In this document: in pieces, positions 1-14,121 of the stretch
How positions within the stretch are numbered: position 1 is the first letter of the stretch
Layout of the letters: every line of letters starts with the position of its first letter
Assembly (NCBI RefSeq): GCF_029168945.1
Contig: NC_083610.1
Location: 48,005,429-48,069,428 of the forward strand
Direction: 5' to 3'
DNA length: 64,000 nucleotides
From: Cannabis sativa
Taxonomy: Eukaryota > Streptophyta > Magnoliopsida > Rosales > Cannabaceae
Translations under genes and position numbers: made by a program
The notes under the pieces: generated by a model
The model's database searches: none
Seen by the model: only the letters and a program-made list of their open reading frames with translations
Told to the model about the DNA's origin: nothing

Positions 1-148
1 TAAAGTATATTGACTGATGTTCCTCCAGGAAATGAGTTGATCAGGGACGAGAAATAAAATCTATGACACGAAGATAAAGAGAATTTTGGGTTAGATGCTT
101 TCAAAACCCTGAGATAAGGCCAATGGAAAGCGGAGGGATGACACTTAC

Positions 149-258
149 CAGTTCGATTAAAATCAAGCAGGAGAGTAGGATGCTTCTTTAAAGGAAATCC
201 AAAAGTAAAGAACCAGTACTCCTGGATTTCAGGAGGATTACTCCATGTACTTGTGGGT
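149..258 (-). CDS. possible internal exon, unrecognised protein
   Basis: On the minus strand an AG acceptor (complement of 259-260) and a GTAAGT donor just below 149 bound 110 bases. These read through 36 codons without a stop, including the run EIQEYWFFTFGFPLK followed by LLLDFNRT. The composition looks protein-like and the donor is a good match to consensus. No flanking exon was identified inside the window; the rest would lie below 149 or above 258. I do not recognise the family, and it could equally be a chance open stretch. Confidence 0.2.
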
Positions 259-603
259 CTTAAATAGATAATTTTTTATTTTCTTATTGATGTATTATAT
301 TGTTGTTATTTTTTAATTGTTTTTAAATACATTGATATTTTTCACTTCTAAGTTGAGGAATACTTCTTTTTTGTATCCATTAATCAAAAATACATTCATA
401 TTATATTCCATTAAAATGTACCCACTTTTATGAGTGGGTTGTCCAATATACCTCCACTCTCTACTTAAGTCTAGCAAATAATTTATATTAACCTAAGAAG
501 TATAATGAAGACATCATCTATAAAAGTAACTATATTTTAAGGAATATAAAAATAAAAATAAAAATTAAAACAAACAAAGTTAAATGGATATACAATCTAA
601 TTT

Positions 604-2344
604 GGACCACGATGCAAAATGACCCTAAATCTAATAATTAAGTTAATAAATGTCCCTTTTTTTAAAAAATTAACAAAATGTCCATTCAGTTAAAAATTGG
701 ATGATAAAATTATAATTATAACCTTGAATAATTAAGTATTTGGCATAATTATTTTGCACAATAGCATATCGTTTTTATGTGCAATAATATATTAAAAAAA
801 CTGAAAGGTAGTATATATATATATATATTTTTTTTTTGAAATAACTGAAAGATAGTATATTAGTTTAAGGTTGTAGTATATTATTTTAATGTGCTATGGT
901 ATATAATGAACGAAAGACGGAAATTAAAAAATGTGGAATATTAGTTTAAGTTTAAGTTTGAGGTATAGTTATATTTCACTAGGAAATATTGTATTTATGT
1001 TCATTAGTATATCATGAAGGAATAAAAAGAAAAAAAAATATGTGGAATATTAAATTGAGTTTTTGGTATATATATATATATATTTTCCACTATACTGGTG
1101 GGATATTAATTTTTCACTATAGTATTTATGCTTATGATTGCAGAATATAATTTTTATATGCTATTGTATATCGTGGAAAAAAAAATCATTTAATAGTATA
1201 TTAGTTTAAGTTTATGGTATATTTATATTAGTCTAAAGTATATCGTTTGTATGTGATATGTATATCGTGAAGGATAGAAAGAAAAAAAAAACTATTAAAT
1301 ATTAATTTAAGTATGAGGTATAGTTATATTTGACTGAGGTATATTGATTTTATGTTCATTGATATTTCATGAAGGAAATAACAAGAAAACAAAACTTGTG
1401 GAATATTAAATTAAATTTTTTGTATAATTTTTTTTTACTATGCTGGTGGTATATTAATTTTTGACTATGTTAAATCTGCTTATGATTGTGGTATATAGTT
1501 TTTGTATGCTACTGTATATTGTGGTAAACAATTCATTTAATAGTATATTAGTTTAAGTTTGTGATATATGTATATTAGTTTAAGGTATATTGTTTGTATA
1601 TCATACGATATATTAATAAAATCCTAATTATATGGTTAAATAACATATTAGACAATAACAACAACAGCAAAATCTAAAAGAATAAAACATATAATACCTT
1701 TTATATAATAAAAAAAATAGTTGATAAAAATTTAGTAGAGAGGTTTTGATCTATTGTTTTTCATAATTTCTATTAAAAGAATAAAACATATAATACCTTT
1801 TATATAATGAAGGGTATTTTAGGTATTAAAAAGTAAAAAAAGATATTTACTTTAGGGAAATGTTATTTACACCCCAAAATTTTCTAAAGGCACCCCATTT
1901 TAATAATTTTTATTTTATATAAAATTTATATCTTTAATTGTACTAAATTTTTTTAACTTTTTTTTTCCAATTCATATTCTTAAAAAATATACCTATCAAA
2001 CAAAAATAAATTATATTTTAAATATTATGAGGAAAAAATTAAAATAAAAAATTATATGAAATTTTCTTAGAAAAAATTAAAACAAAATATACATGAGTTA
2101 AAAAAAATTATGAAAATAAAATCAAAATAAGTATTGAAATTAACATGAAATAATGTGAGAATTTTTTTTTAAAAAAATATTAAGAGTAATTTTTAAAAAT
2201 TATTTAAATTTATATTTTTTTTAATAATGGGGTGTACTTATCATTTTGTGGGGTGTAAATAGAACTCCCCTTACTTTATTATTTTAAAAAAATGATATTA
2301 ATTATCTATAAAGTTAGAAATAAAGTCATTTATTTGCATTTCTC
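604..2344. mobile_element. non-autonomous Mutator-like element (MULE) with nested MITE
   Basis: The element is flanked by a perfect 9-bp target-site duplication, ATCTAATTT, at 595-603 and 2345-2353. Nine bases is the hallmark of Mutator-family transposases. The ends are long, diverged inverted repeats: the left end runs from GGACCACGATGC and the right end, read in reverse, from GAGAAATGCAAATAAATGAC. The interior is AT-rich, has no transposase ORF, and carries a roughly 360-bp unit repeated about twice (near 930-1290 and 1290-1600). A second MITE sits inside the right terminal repeat. The element is related end-to-end to the larger MULE at 53487-63678. Confidence 0.8.
1855..2270. mobile_element. 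MITE with 8-bp TSD, nested in the MULE
   Basis: This 416-bp element is flanked by TTACTTTA at 1847-1854 and 2271-2278. Its terminal inverted repeats are about 45 bp and contain ATTTACACCCC followed by a second block with CACCCCATT on both arms. There is no coding capacity. An 8-bp duplication fits hAT. A 9-bp Mutator-type duplication with one mismatch is the alternative. Confidence 0.75.
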
Positions 2345-2386
2345 ATCTAATTTCCACCCAAGTAATTCCTAGCTGACCATAGTAAT

Positions 2387-2438
2387 TGGGCTATTAGGCC
2401 CATCCATTTGTGTTGGTAGTCGAAATCGAACAGGCCCA
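2387..2438 (+). promoter_or_regulatory. site II-like TGGGCY cluster upstream of the 169-aa plastid protein gene
   Basis: TGGGCT lies at 2387-2392, and its reverse form GGCCCA lies at 2397-2402 and 2433-2438, about 260-310 bp before the ATG at 2697. Such elements bind TCP factors and are common in promoters of housekeeping and organelle-protein genes. A CT-rich leader follows at about 2610-2690. The MULE ends only 43 bp upstream of the cluster. Confidence 0.4.
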
Positions 2439-2696
2439 CGAAGCATTGTACGATAACCCCACAGCAACAAAACCATTTTCTTTTATTTTATTTGTAAGAA
2501 ATAAAAAAGAAAATAATAATAATTCATAGTTATTACATTTAATAACTAATGTTTTGATCCAAAGAAATGAAATGACTGAAGCTTAGATATTATCGCCATT
2601 GCTATTTGTTTTTCTCCTCCTAAAACTCTACCCTCTCCTCTCTCATTCTCTCTCATTCTTTCTCTCTCACTTCAATCTTTTTTCGCAGGCCAAGCC

Positions 2697-4968
2697 ATGA
2701 CTGCTATTTCCAACTCCTTGATTCTAACAAAGAATCAAGCCCTTCACTTTCCCTCCGGTATTGATTTGTTTTTTGGTTGATAATTAGTACTTTTCTGCGT
2801 TTTTTGCAATGTGATTTTTGTTCTTTTGCTTAAGATTATTAGATCAACGCGGAGAAATCAAAGTATATTTAGGATTCAGCTGATTTGAATAAGAAAAATA
2901 GTAGCTTGGTGGGAAGTTTTAAATTTTGCAAATCTTTAAGTTGTGGTAAGGGGTAAAGGACAATTTATGGAATTGGTTTGGGATAGAATGTGAATGGCTC
3001 AATGGGGATGTTAGGAAGAGTGTCATTAGCTCAAGCCTTCACTTTTCGACTGGTATTGATTTCTTTTTTAATTAATTAATTTATTTTGTTGTTTTTGGAT
3101 GATAATTAGCATGCTTCTGTGTTATTTTGTAATGTGATTTCCGTTCTTTATTTTTGCCTAGTTAAACTCAACTTAATGTATTGAGTTGAACTCGACAAAA
3201 GTAGAATTTTATAATTATCGGATTCAACTGATCTAGAAAATAAAAATAGTAGCTCGGGAGCATAGTTGTATGTATTTTCAAGTTGTGGGTTGGGTATGGA
3301 ATTGGGAACAGCTCAATGGGGTTGTTTGGAAGAGTGCCATCAGCTGATTCGTAGGTGGGGTTCTTGAAATTTTGAATAGTTCTATTGGTGTAATTGTTAT
3401 GGCAGGATCTTCTTTGAAGCGATCCAACGAATGTTTGGGAAGTGGAAACTTGTCTTTCAATATCAATCCCAAGCGTGCTGAGAAGCCTCAACTTTCTATT
3501 TCCAGAAAGTCCTTGACAGTTCAAGCTGCCTATAGGTATCTATTTCCTTGGTTTTATTTCATTATGGTATGCTGATTTAAAATGCTTCACATGTTACTTG
3601 CTTAGCTCGAGTTTCGCAGCTCTGGATTTGTTTGTGTAACAAATAGCTTGCTCTTGCTCACCCCATGTGTTTAATTTCAGGAAATACATGGTTAATTTCA
3701 AACTTTTGTTAAGATTTTACTCTCTTTGTGCGTGTGTGTATTTAGAGATAATTTTTCCTGCATATGAAGTTAAGGAATAATGGATCTTCTTTCTTAGTGT
3801 ACTAATGATTGTGAGAAGTTGCTTGATAGCATGCTTTCATGTGAATTATTATTACTCCTAATGGTGAAGAGATCTCCAATAAAAGCCTTTTCTCCATATC
3901 CCACTTGATTTTAAGAAGTGTTTAGGAAAATATTTCTGTTTTCTGGAATTTGAAATTCCCCTGCTGCTTTGTTTGCGCCCCTTTCGCTTCACAAATATGT
4001 TTTTACATGGGGTTCTAATGCAAGACTCCTATTTGTCTGATTACAGTGATGGTGGCAGGCCAAGTAGTGCAAGCATCTTTGTTGGTGGCTTTGTTCTGGG
4101 AGGAATTATAGTTGGTACACTGGGTTGTGTATATGCACCTCAGGTTGTACCCGTTAACCATTGCCTTGTTTAGTTGAAATGTGATGAAATGTTGTTCTGG
4201 GGTAGTGTGAAGAGTAACCACTTTCATTTATAACATATAAAATTTATCTATTACGATTGTAACCATTGTCTTGTTTAGTTGGATATTGGTTGTTGCCTCA
4301 CATATATGGCTGTCTGCAGTCAAGGAACTTAAATAAGTATTTTAATCTTTGTCCATATTATTTGACAGATCAGTAAAGCCCTGACTGCAACTGACCGAAA
4401 GGATTTAATGAGGAAACTGCCCAAATTCATCTATGATGAAGAAAAGGCTTTGGAGGTGAGAAGTTGTTTCTGATCTCTGTTTTCTTGAATGCATTGACAT
4501 TCTTTCCCGTTCGTAAATGTGCTACATACCTGGTTTATTTTTTGTACTGTTTACAATTACATCATTAGCTGCTTTCACTACACTAGAATTACTCTTTATG
4601 GTTCAAATGAGACATTTTTGTTGACTGTTTCTGCCACAAATTATCATGAGGGGTTGTTCTTGAAACACTTCATTGTATATCGTGAACTGTAATATTTTTC
4701 AAAACACAAAACAAAATCCATTTCCCCCGTATTATATATTTGTTTTGTCTTTCAAATGATACATATACAATATTGATACCATTTTTGCATGAGTTTTCTT
4801 ACATGAAATAACATGTTCGTATTTTACTTGCAGAAAACTCGTAAAGTACTGGCTGAGAAGATCGCACAACTCAACTCTGCCATAGATGATGTTTCTTCTC
4901 AGCTCCGATCAGAAGACGGCCCTAATGGAGTAGCTGTGAGCTCGGACGAAATTGAAGCCACCATATAA
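2697..4968 (+). CDS. plastid membrane protein of uncharacterised family, five exons
   Basis: Exons are 2697-2757, 3406-3535, 4047-4143, 4369-4455 and 4834-4968. All junctions are GT-AG, phases match, and the product is 169 residues. Residues 1 to about 62 are rich in Ser, Lys and Arg with few acids, as in a chloroplast transit peptide. Residues 74-95 form one glycine-rich membrane segment ([11 protein letters not shown] onward). Residues 97-169 are charged and probably helical, including [21 protein letters not shown], and end in an acidic tail. From memory it resembles an Arabidopsis protein placed in the chloroplast inner envelope (At1g42960-like); no biochemical role is established. The ATG is the first in the CT-rich leader and opens the transit peptide. 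It lies 1.1 kb upstream of GAPB on the same strand. The gene model is sound, but the function is unknown. Confidence 0.88.
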
Positions 4969-6013
4969 GACTGATCTCGGTTGCAATATAGAACCCAGTT
5001 TTATATGAAATAATATTTGAACTTCTCGCAAAGTAGTGTGCCATGTGCTCATGAATCATTATAAATTATCATTTCGAAGTATTAGCCCTTAGCTTGGGAA
5101 TATAGATTTTGTGTTGTTCGAACATGTTGGGTCTCAGAATTGCTAATATTTGAACGGTGTACTCACTTTTCTTGCTATTTTCTTTTTTTTGTGCATATTA
5201 CCAAATGAATGAACTGGAGATGGACTTTCCTCTTCCTGCCATGAATAAGAAAACTCAATCTTTCTGATACCCCAAATTGGTGGCAAGATTGTACTTTTAA
5301 ATGCTGTAAATTGCAGGCTCAATTATGCTGATAAGGTTAAAATAAAATAACTAATCATAATTTTTTATTAATTGAAGTAACAAGTCCTACATCCTTAACT
5401 TAAAATTCAGGCTCTCAATGCCTTGGTTTTAAAATCAAAGATAAAAACCAAAGCCTTTTCCACCATCCACCATGATTTATTTTCAGCCATAAATCTTTCA
5501 AAACAAGAAAATCTCATTCGGATGGATAAAGGAGCCTTTCCTTCTTGCTCAATGGACTTTGCAAGTTGAGCAACCAGACACCTACATTTTAACATAATTC
5601 TAGCCACAATGAGCTTTTGTTATTGAAAAGAGTATTGCTAAGGAGTACCCAATAGTATCCAACACCACTTGATGTGACATGCTGGCCGCTGTTAGTGTAA
5701 TTCAATATCGGATTCGATATTAATTTTCACCAATAATATAAAGGATGTTAGACAACATAAGGTGCCAAATACCAATCCTTTATTGAAAGACAAGCATAAA
5801 AGATTAGAGGGTAATCTAGTAAAAGACAAAAAAGGAGAGGGTGAATGATCTGAGGTTCATATTATTTTATGACCTTATCTTATAAATCATCTTGATTCAT
5901 TTTCTCCACACATTCGTCCAATACATTGACACCATAATTTGTAATCAGACATTTAATATATGAAGAAAAAATAAAAATAAACCATAACACATTAGAAAGC
6001 TCCTCATAATAAC
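4969..6013. other. intergenic spacer between plastid-protein gene and GAPB
   Basis: This spacer holds the 3' end of the upstream gene and the GAPB promoter. A 66-codon open stretch at 5407-5607 on the minus strand reads plausibly (SFERFMAENKSWWMVEKAL-like composition), but it has no recognised family and no splice partners. It may be a decayed gene fragment. Confidence 0.4.
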
Positions 6014-6020
6014 TATAAAA
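5960..6020 (+). promoter_or_regulatory. GAPB core promoter: Gap-box-like motif and TATA box
   Basis: ATGAAGA at 5960-5966 matches the Gap-box core described for light-regulated GAPA/GAPB promoters (ATGAA followed by A/G and A). TATAAAA at 6014-6020 lies 63 bp before the ATG, giving a short predicted leader. An I-box (GATAAG, minus strand) occurs near 5875. Light regulation is inferred from the gene family and these motifs. Confidence 0.5.
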
Positions 6021-6082
6021 ACGAATTCAACTACATAAAGAGAAGAGTTAGTAGTAAGCTAGCTCTTCTAGTTTTTGAAGCC

Positions 6083-8909
<2,827 letters not shown>

Positions 8910-9439
8910 GTCTCTATATAAATATATATTAATGGATTTCTTTTTTTTTTTTTAAATTGGATTGGATTTGAGAGAAAAGCTTCAAAATTAGTGTGATAAT
9001 TTCTCAATCAATGTAATGGAATCTTTTGTCCAAATAAATTATGTCAATCAACTATATAATGGAAAATTGCAACTACTTTAAAAAGTAATTAAGATGTCTT
9101 GTATTGACATTGATAATTCTTTTACCCGGTGATTTAGTAATCTATATAGTCAAATTTAAATTCAAGGTATAATTGATACGACTAAACTGTCATCAATTAT
9201 ATGATTTTTAAATCAAATTTAATGACTTAATTATAAAAATTGAGGATAATTTAGTTATAATAAAAATTTATTGGTTAAATTTAAATTCAAGGTATAGTAT
9301 AACTTCAAATTATATGGCATTAGATAAGTATGATTAAGAATATAGGATACTGAGTATGTAATTTAATAAAAAAAATAGTACCAAATGTTTATTTACCCAA
9401 TCCAATTCTCATATTTTTTTATCGTAATACAATAACAAT
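8910..9439. other. AT-rich 3' flank of GAPB
   Basis: This contains the GAPB 3' UTR and then AT-rich sequence. A short direct repeat (AAATTTAAATTCAAGGTATA) occurs near 9149 and 9277. No gene was seen. Confidence 0.5.
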
Positions 9440-9850
9440 AAATGATACTAGTAATGACATTTAGCGTTGTTAGAATCCAATTTAATTTGTCAATAAAGAC
9501 ATTTGACGATGCTAGAACCTAATTTATTTAGTCAATAAACGCATTTGACGTTGCTAAAACTTTAATATTTTATTACAAAAGTTCTAGTGATGTCATTTGA
9601 TGTGGCTACAACTTAATTTTTCATCACCAAAAGTTCTAGTGATGATATTTGATGTCACTTGACCAATTTTTCATCGCCAAAAGTTCAAGGGACGACATTA
9701 CTAGAACCCAATTTTTCGTTGCCAAAAGTTCAAGGGACAATGTCTAACATTGGTAGAACCCTTTTTTTTGTCGCCAAAAGTTCAAGGGAACATTTAACAT
9801 TGCTAGAACCCAATTTTTCGTCGTTAAAAGTTCCAGTGACAACAATGGTG
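9440..9850. repeat. degenerate minisatellite, about eight units of roughly 50 bp
   Basis: Each unit carries variants of TTGCTAGAACCCAATTTTTC, followed by GTCGCCAAAAGTTC and a GAC-rich spacer ending in GACATTT. Units start near 9445, 9499, 9541, 9595, 9648, 9698, 9745 and 9791. The CGTCGC core resembles subterminal repeats of plant CACTA transposons, but no CACTA ends were found beside it. Confidence 0.65.
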
Positions 9851-10889
9851 ATTAGAACATATTTTCTAAATAATACACATACACAATATTAATAACAACA
9901 TTATAAGTAGTTGCTAGAAATCCTCCAAAATTTGAATATCTATAAACTTTTATTGACGACTTGAATCACTTTCAGTAATGCGTAATTATTTTTTTTTTCT
10001 TTCCATTATATATTTATTATTATAAATAGGGGCTGCTCTCTTATAATAAAAGGAAAAATATACACAATACACTTACAAATTATTATTTTTTATTTTTTTT
10101 TTTGTATTTTTACGATTTTTTTTACAAACATTTTCTTTTGTTTATATTTTTACGAATTTTCTTTTTTTACAAGTTTTAACTTGTTTTTTGTTAACGAAAA
10201 ATGTTATTTTGTGTAGCAACAAACAATATTGTTTTAAAACAATGAAAAAACAACACTCTGAATTGTTGTAAAAAAAATTATGTTACTTTCTCGTAGCAAC
10301 AACGTCAAAATAATATTTTTTCAAAAACAACAAAAAAAACACACCTTATTTTTGTAAAAAAAAAAACAGTGAATCCGTAATAATGTAAAAGTTGTCATTT
10401 TTGTATATTTATGAAATAATCCCCAATAAAGATTAATACAATTAATTTATAAAAAAATTTATAGCAATTAATTTATAGCTTAAAATTTCATTTTTATTAC
10501 ATTTCACATTTTTTTCATTTACTAACCCGAAATAAAAATATAAGTCAATTTGTAAAACTATTTTTTAATATGAATTCCATGTAACAAATTAATTAAATAT
10601 AATGAGTAATAATAAATGTGCATAAATAAATACACAAAAATATTATGCCTAGTAATATAATAGTAATTTTTTAAATAGTAGGTGCCAGAGTACTCCCAAT
10701 AATTTTTTTACTTTATTCTTTAAAATATATCACTAAAATCTAATTTCCTCTATTTTACATTAAAATTTTACAACACAATATAGAATAATTACTCTGTTTT
10801 TTCTCTAAATCATTTAATATAATATCTTTTAATATATTTATTCATTTCATATATTTTATTTAACTTTCAATTATAGCGCAATACCTTTT
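9851..10889. other. AT-rich spacer
   Basis: The only features are long T and A runs and short repeats (TTTTTACG- and AACAAC-containing) at 10050-10380. A MITE may occupy about 10040-10430, with weakly mirrored ends (GGAAAAATATACA against GGGGATTATTTCATAAATATACA in reverse). No TSD could be fixed and no gene was seen. Confidence 0.35.
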
Positions 10890-10890
10890 A

Positions 10891-11595
10891 GCGCCAGTTT
10901 GGCATAGTTTTTAGAGAAGCTAAAAGCTGCTTCTCCAAAAAAAAAAAAAAAAAAAAAGCTGTGACAAAAAAGTATTTAGTAAGCAGTTAAAAATCAACTT
11001 ATTGAAGAATTTATGGAAAAGGTACAACTGGTAAAACCCAACTTTTAGAAAAAACTATTTTGATTAAAAGGCTATAATAAATTATTTTTTACTAAAAATT
11101 TATTTAATTATTTATTATATATTACAAAAAATAAAAATATTTTTTTTGAGAAAATAATATTTAAATTTCTAATTTTTTATTTTTTTTTAAAAATATTTTA
11201 TATTTATATTTATATTTTTGAACAAACAATATCAACCTAAGTTTCTTATAAACTACAATTTTCTTTTATAATTGATAAAAATATAATTTAATAATATTAA
11301 AAATTATTTTTATCGAATACATAGAAATTTATACTATAGAAAAAATAATTGAAAATATATAGAAAATAAAAATTTTATATAACATTTTTTTTTATATATA
11401 TATTTGTGATTTTAATGAAATAGATTAAAATATTATTATTATTATAATAGAATCTTAATAACTCTCAACACTTTAAAATTTATAATTTACCAAACACTCA
11501 GCTCAATTTTTTTCTATAGTTTTACTACAACTGTTTTTTCTTACAGCACAACTACAATTACTTTTCTTCACAGTACAACTAAGCCAAATTGACCC
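10891..11595. mobile_element. probable hAT-like MITE
   Basis: The left end GCGCCAGTTTGGCATAGTTT mirrors the right end, which in reverse reads GGGTCAATTTGGCTTAGTTG. Both ends are about 20 bp with several mismatches. The interior is very AT-rich and non-coding, with a 20-base A tract near 10938. No convincing target-site duplication was found, so the limits are approximate. Confidence 0.45.
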
Positions 11596-11805
11596 TTAGT
11601 ATTTACAATATCAAGTCATATATAATACCATATAGTTGTATCATAACCTTTTTGACAAAATTATGTTATAGTTTTAAATAAATTAATTACAATTCATAAA
11701 GTAAACTAAACTATAAATTAATTGGGAAAGTAAGAAATTTTAAATTTCTCAAAAAGCACATTAACATTACTTTTTTCCAATTCAAAATATAACCCTAGCC
11801 TAAAT

Positions 11806-11806
11806 A

Positions 11807-11840
<34 letters not shown>
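11806..11840. repeat. (TA)n microsatellite
   Basis: An alternating TA tract is visible at about 11810-11838. A similar tract lies at 12241-12262 inside the MITE that follows. Confidence 0.8.
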
Positions 11841-11844
<4 letters not shown>

Positions 11845-12002
11845 GTAAAATGTAAAATACAAGTGCTTAAGATTAACTATATATTTCCCATAAATGTTCG
11901 ACAAGATCCGATTGATGTTGAAAAATGAAATTCTTGATCTCGAATGTTAAGGTGACCCTCAAGAGAGTTTCTTCGAATGAATATATGATGAGGAATAAAA
12001 GT

Positions 12003-12755
12003 TAGGGCTGAACATTTTGAACGGGTTTGACCCGAACCCGAGCAACCCGCCCGAACCCGAACTAGTGAACCCGCAAAAAAATTTTTTAAAAAAAGTTTCG
12101 GGCGGGTTGGGTTCAACCCGGTACCCTTCGGGTGGGTTGGCGGGTTGAGATTTTAGGGGTACCGGGTTTCGGGTTGAACATGAACCCGCCCGCCAACCCG
12201 GTTTATAAATATATTATATATATTTCTTTTATTACTCTTTATATATATATATATATATATATGTAATATGGACTTTAGATTTTTATGGACTATGAATATT
12301 GGATATGAATGTATTTTGAAATATTTTAGTTTTCACTTTTATCATGATTCATGAACATGAATATGATGTTTGATTTGAATCTTTGATAAATAGGTTGTTT
12401 GTTTGTTGGTTGGATTGATTATGTATTTTTTTCTTCAATAATAGATACTATGAACAAATTGTTATATTATATATGCTTAATTTAATAAATAAAAAAATAA
12501 AAAAAATAATTATTTGAATAAAAAATTAATTTTTTTTAAAGAGTTGACCAAGTTGACTGAGTTGACCGGGTCAACCCGCCAACCCGCTAAACCCGACCAA
12601 CCGAAACCCGCCAACCCGTGACCCGCCAACCCGCCAACCCGCCAACCCATGCCCTATTCGGGTCCGGGTTCGATTTCAATTTTTTGAACCCGAAACCCGT
12701 GAACCCGAAACCTGCCAACCCGAAACCCGGTAAACCCACCCGATGTTCAGCCCTA
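12003..12755. mobile_element. hAT-superfamily MITE made of AACCCG repeats
   Basis: This 753-bp element begins TAGGGCTGAACAT, ends with the exact inverse, and is flanked by a perfect 8-bp duplication ATAAAAGT (11995-12002 and 12756-12763). Eight bases and a TAGGG/CAGGG-type end fit hAT. Both subterminal arms (about 12010-12205 and 12545-12750) are arrays of GAACCCG/CCAACCCG units in opposite orientation. The middle is AT-rich. The Pro-Asn-Lys reading frames it produces are repeat artefacts. Confidence 0.88.
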
Positions 12756-12901
12756 ATAAAAGTACGACGCGATGTTGAACCTCTTCCATTACCTAAACGT
12801 TGATTTTTAATAACACGAGCTAAAAGTAAATCATTCTCCTGGTTACCGATGAAAACGTTCATAAACGTACTTGAATTGATTGAGCATGCTTTCAGCTCTC
12901 T

Positions 12902-13447
12902 TGTCCAACGTTTTTATCCTATTAAACACCAATTAAAGTGCTAGTAACAGCCATGTGGTGAAGAGACTTTGGTTTTCATGTGTGATCCTCAAAACACTAT
13001 AAATAGAGGTCTTGGGTTCACTTTGGGAGAGAACAAGTTTCTATCAAGAGAACACATTGCTAGAAACACTATATGCTTGATAAATCCAGAAAGCTATTTT
13101 CATTCTTTTCTTTTCCCTAAGTGCTTGTGGTAGGGGGAAATAAGCTTTTGGACAAATATTTAAAACCTTGTTCAAATTTGGTGATTCCCTTATTATACAC
13201 TTGTGGTTGGTGTTGAGATTGCTCTCACATCTCTTATATATATGTTATTTATATATTGTGTTTTATGTGTAGCTTATTTCTTTGAGTTGTAATTTTTCTC
13301 TTCATCTCTATATTCTCTATTTTATGTGTATATTTTGTTTAGTGTTGTAACTTATTTAATCCGTGATTTTATCCTTTGTATTATTTATCATAGAGGTTGT
13401 AATCTTGTTGGTTTGGTATTTCTATTAGAACACAATAATTTCCAACA
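12902..13447 (+). repeat. left LTR of the non-coding element
   Basis: The 546-bp copy matches the right copy closely except for scattered substitutions. It lacks about 90-110 bp that the right copy carries after its middle. Confidence 0.65.
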
Positions 13448-14058
13448 GTCAAAAACTTATCTTTTCCTACCTTGCTTCAATGAAAGGTGAGAAATCAACA
13501 TGTGGTAATACAAGGGTAAGAATTGTGATATTTTGTGATTTATTATTTTTTAATAGTAGAATATATATTAACATATTTTCTTATGTTGAGATATGAATTT
13601 TTTATGTTATTATATATGAGATATATATATGAGTTATATATATCAGTGTGTATATCATATTAATATAGTAATATATAATATGATATTTGGATATGTTACA
13701 TGTTGATATGTATATGTGTGAGATATACATAATACATGACATATATATAAGTTATATATATTATATATATATTAAACATATAATAATATATATTTATGAT
13801 GAAAATATTTATGTATGTGATACATATAATATATAATATGGAGATGATATATATTATGATGAGTATATGTTATATATATGCGAGATATGTAACATGTACA
13901 GTTGTGATGTATATTAATATTATGTCTATATATGTTATGTATGAGATGATAGTAACATACATAATATATTAATAATTAGCATTAAATTTTGGGAGATAAT
14001 TTTATGCATGAGAGTTATATATATGATTGGTATATGATAATATATGAGTAACTAATTG

Positions 14059-14121
<63 letters not shown>

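Noticed and set aside
5407..5607. Minus-strand 66-codon frame between the two plastid genes
   Set aside because: The composition is protein-like, but no family, promoter or partner exon was found, so it is not called as a gene.
12587..12862. Open frames rich in Gly/Val or Asn-Pro-Lys on either strand
   Set aside because: They are produced by the AACCCG repeats of the hAT MITE.
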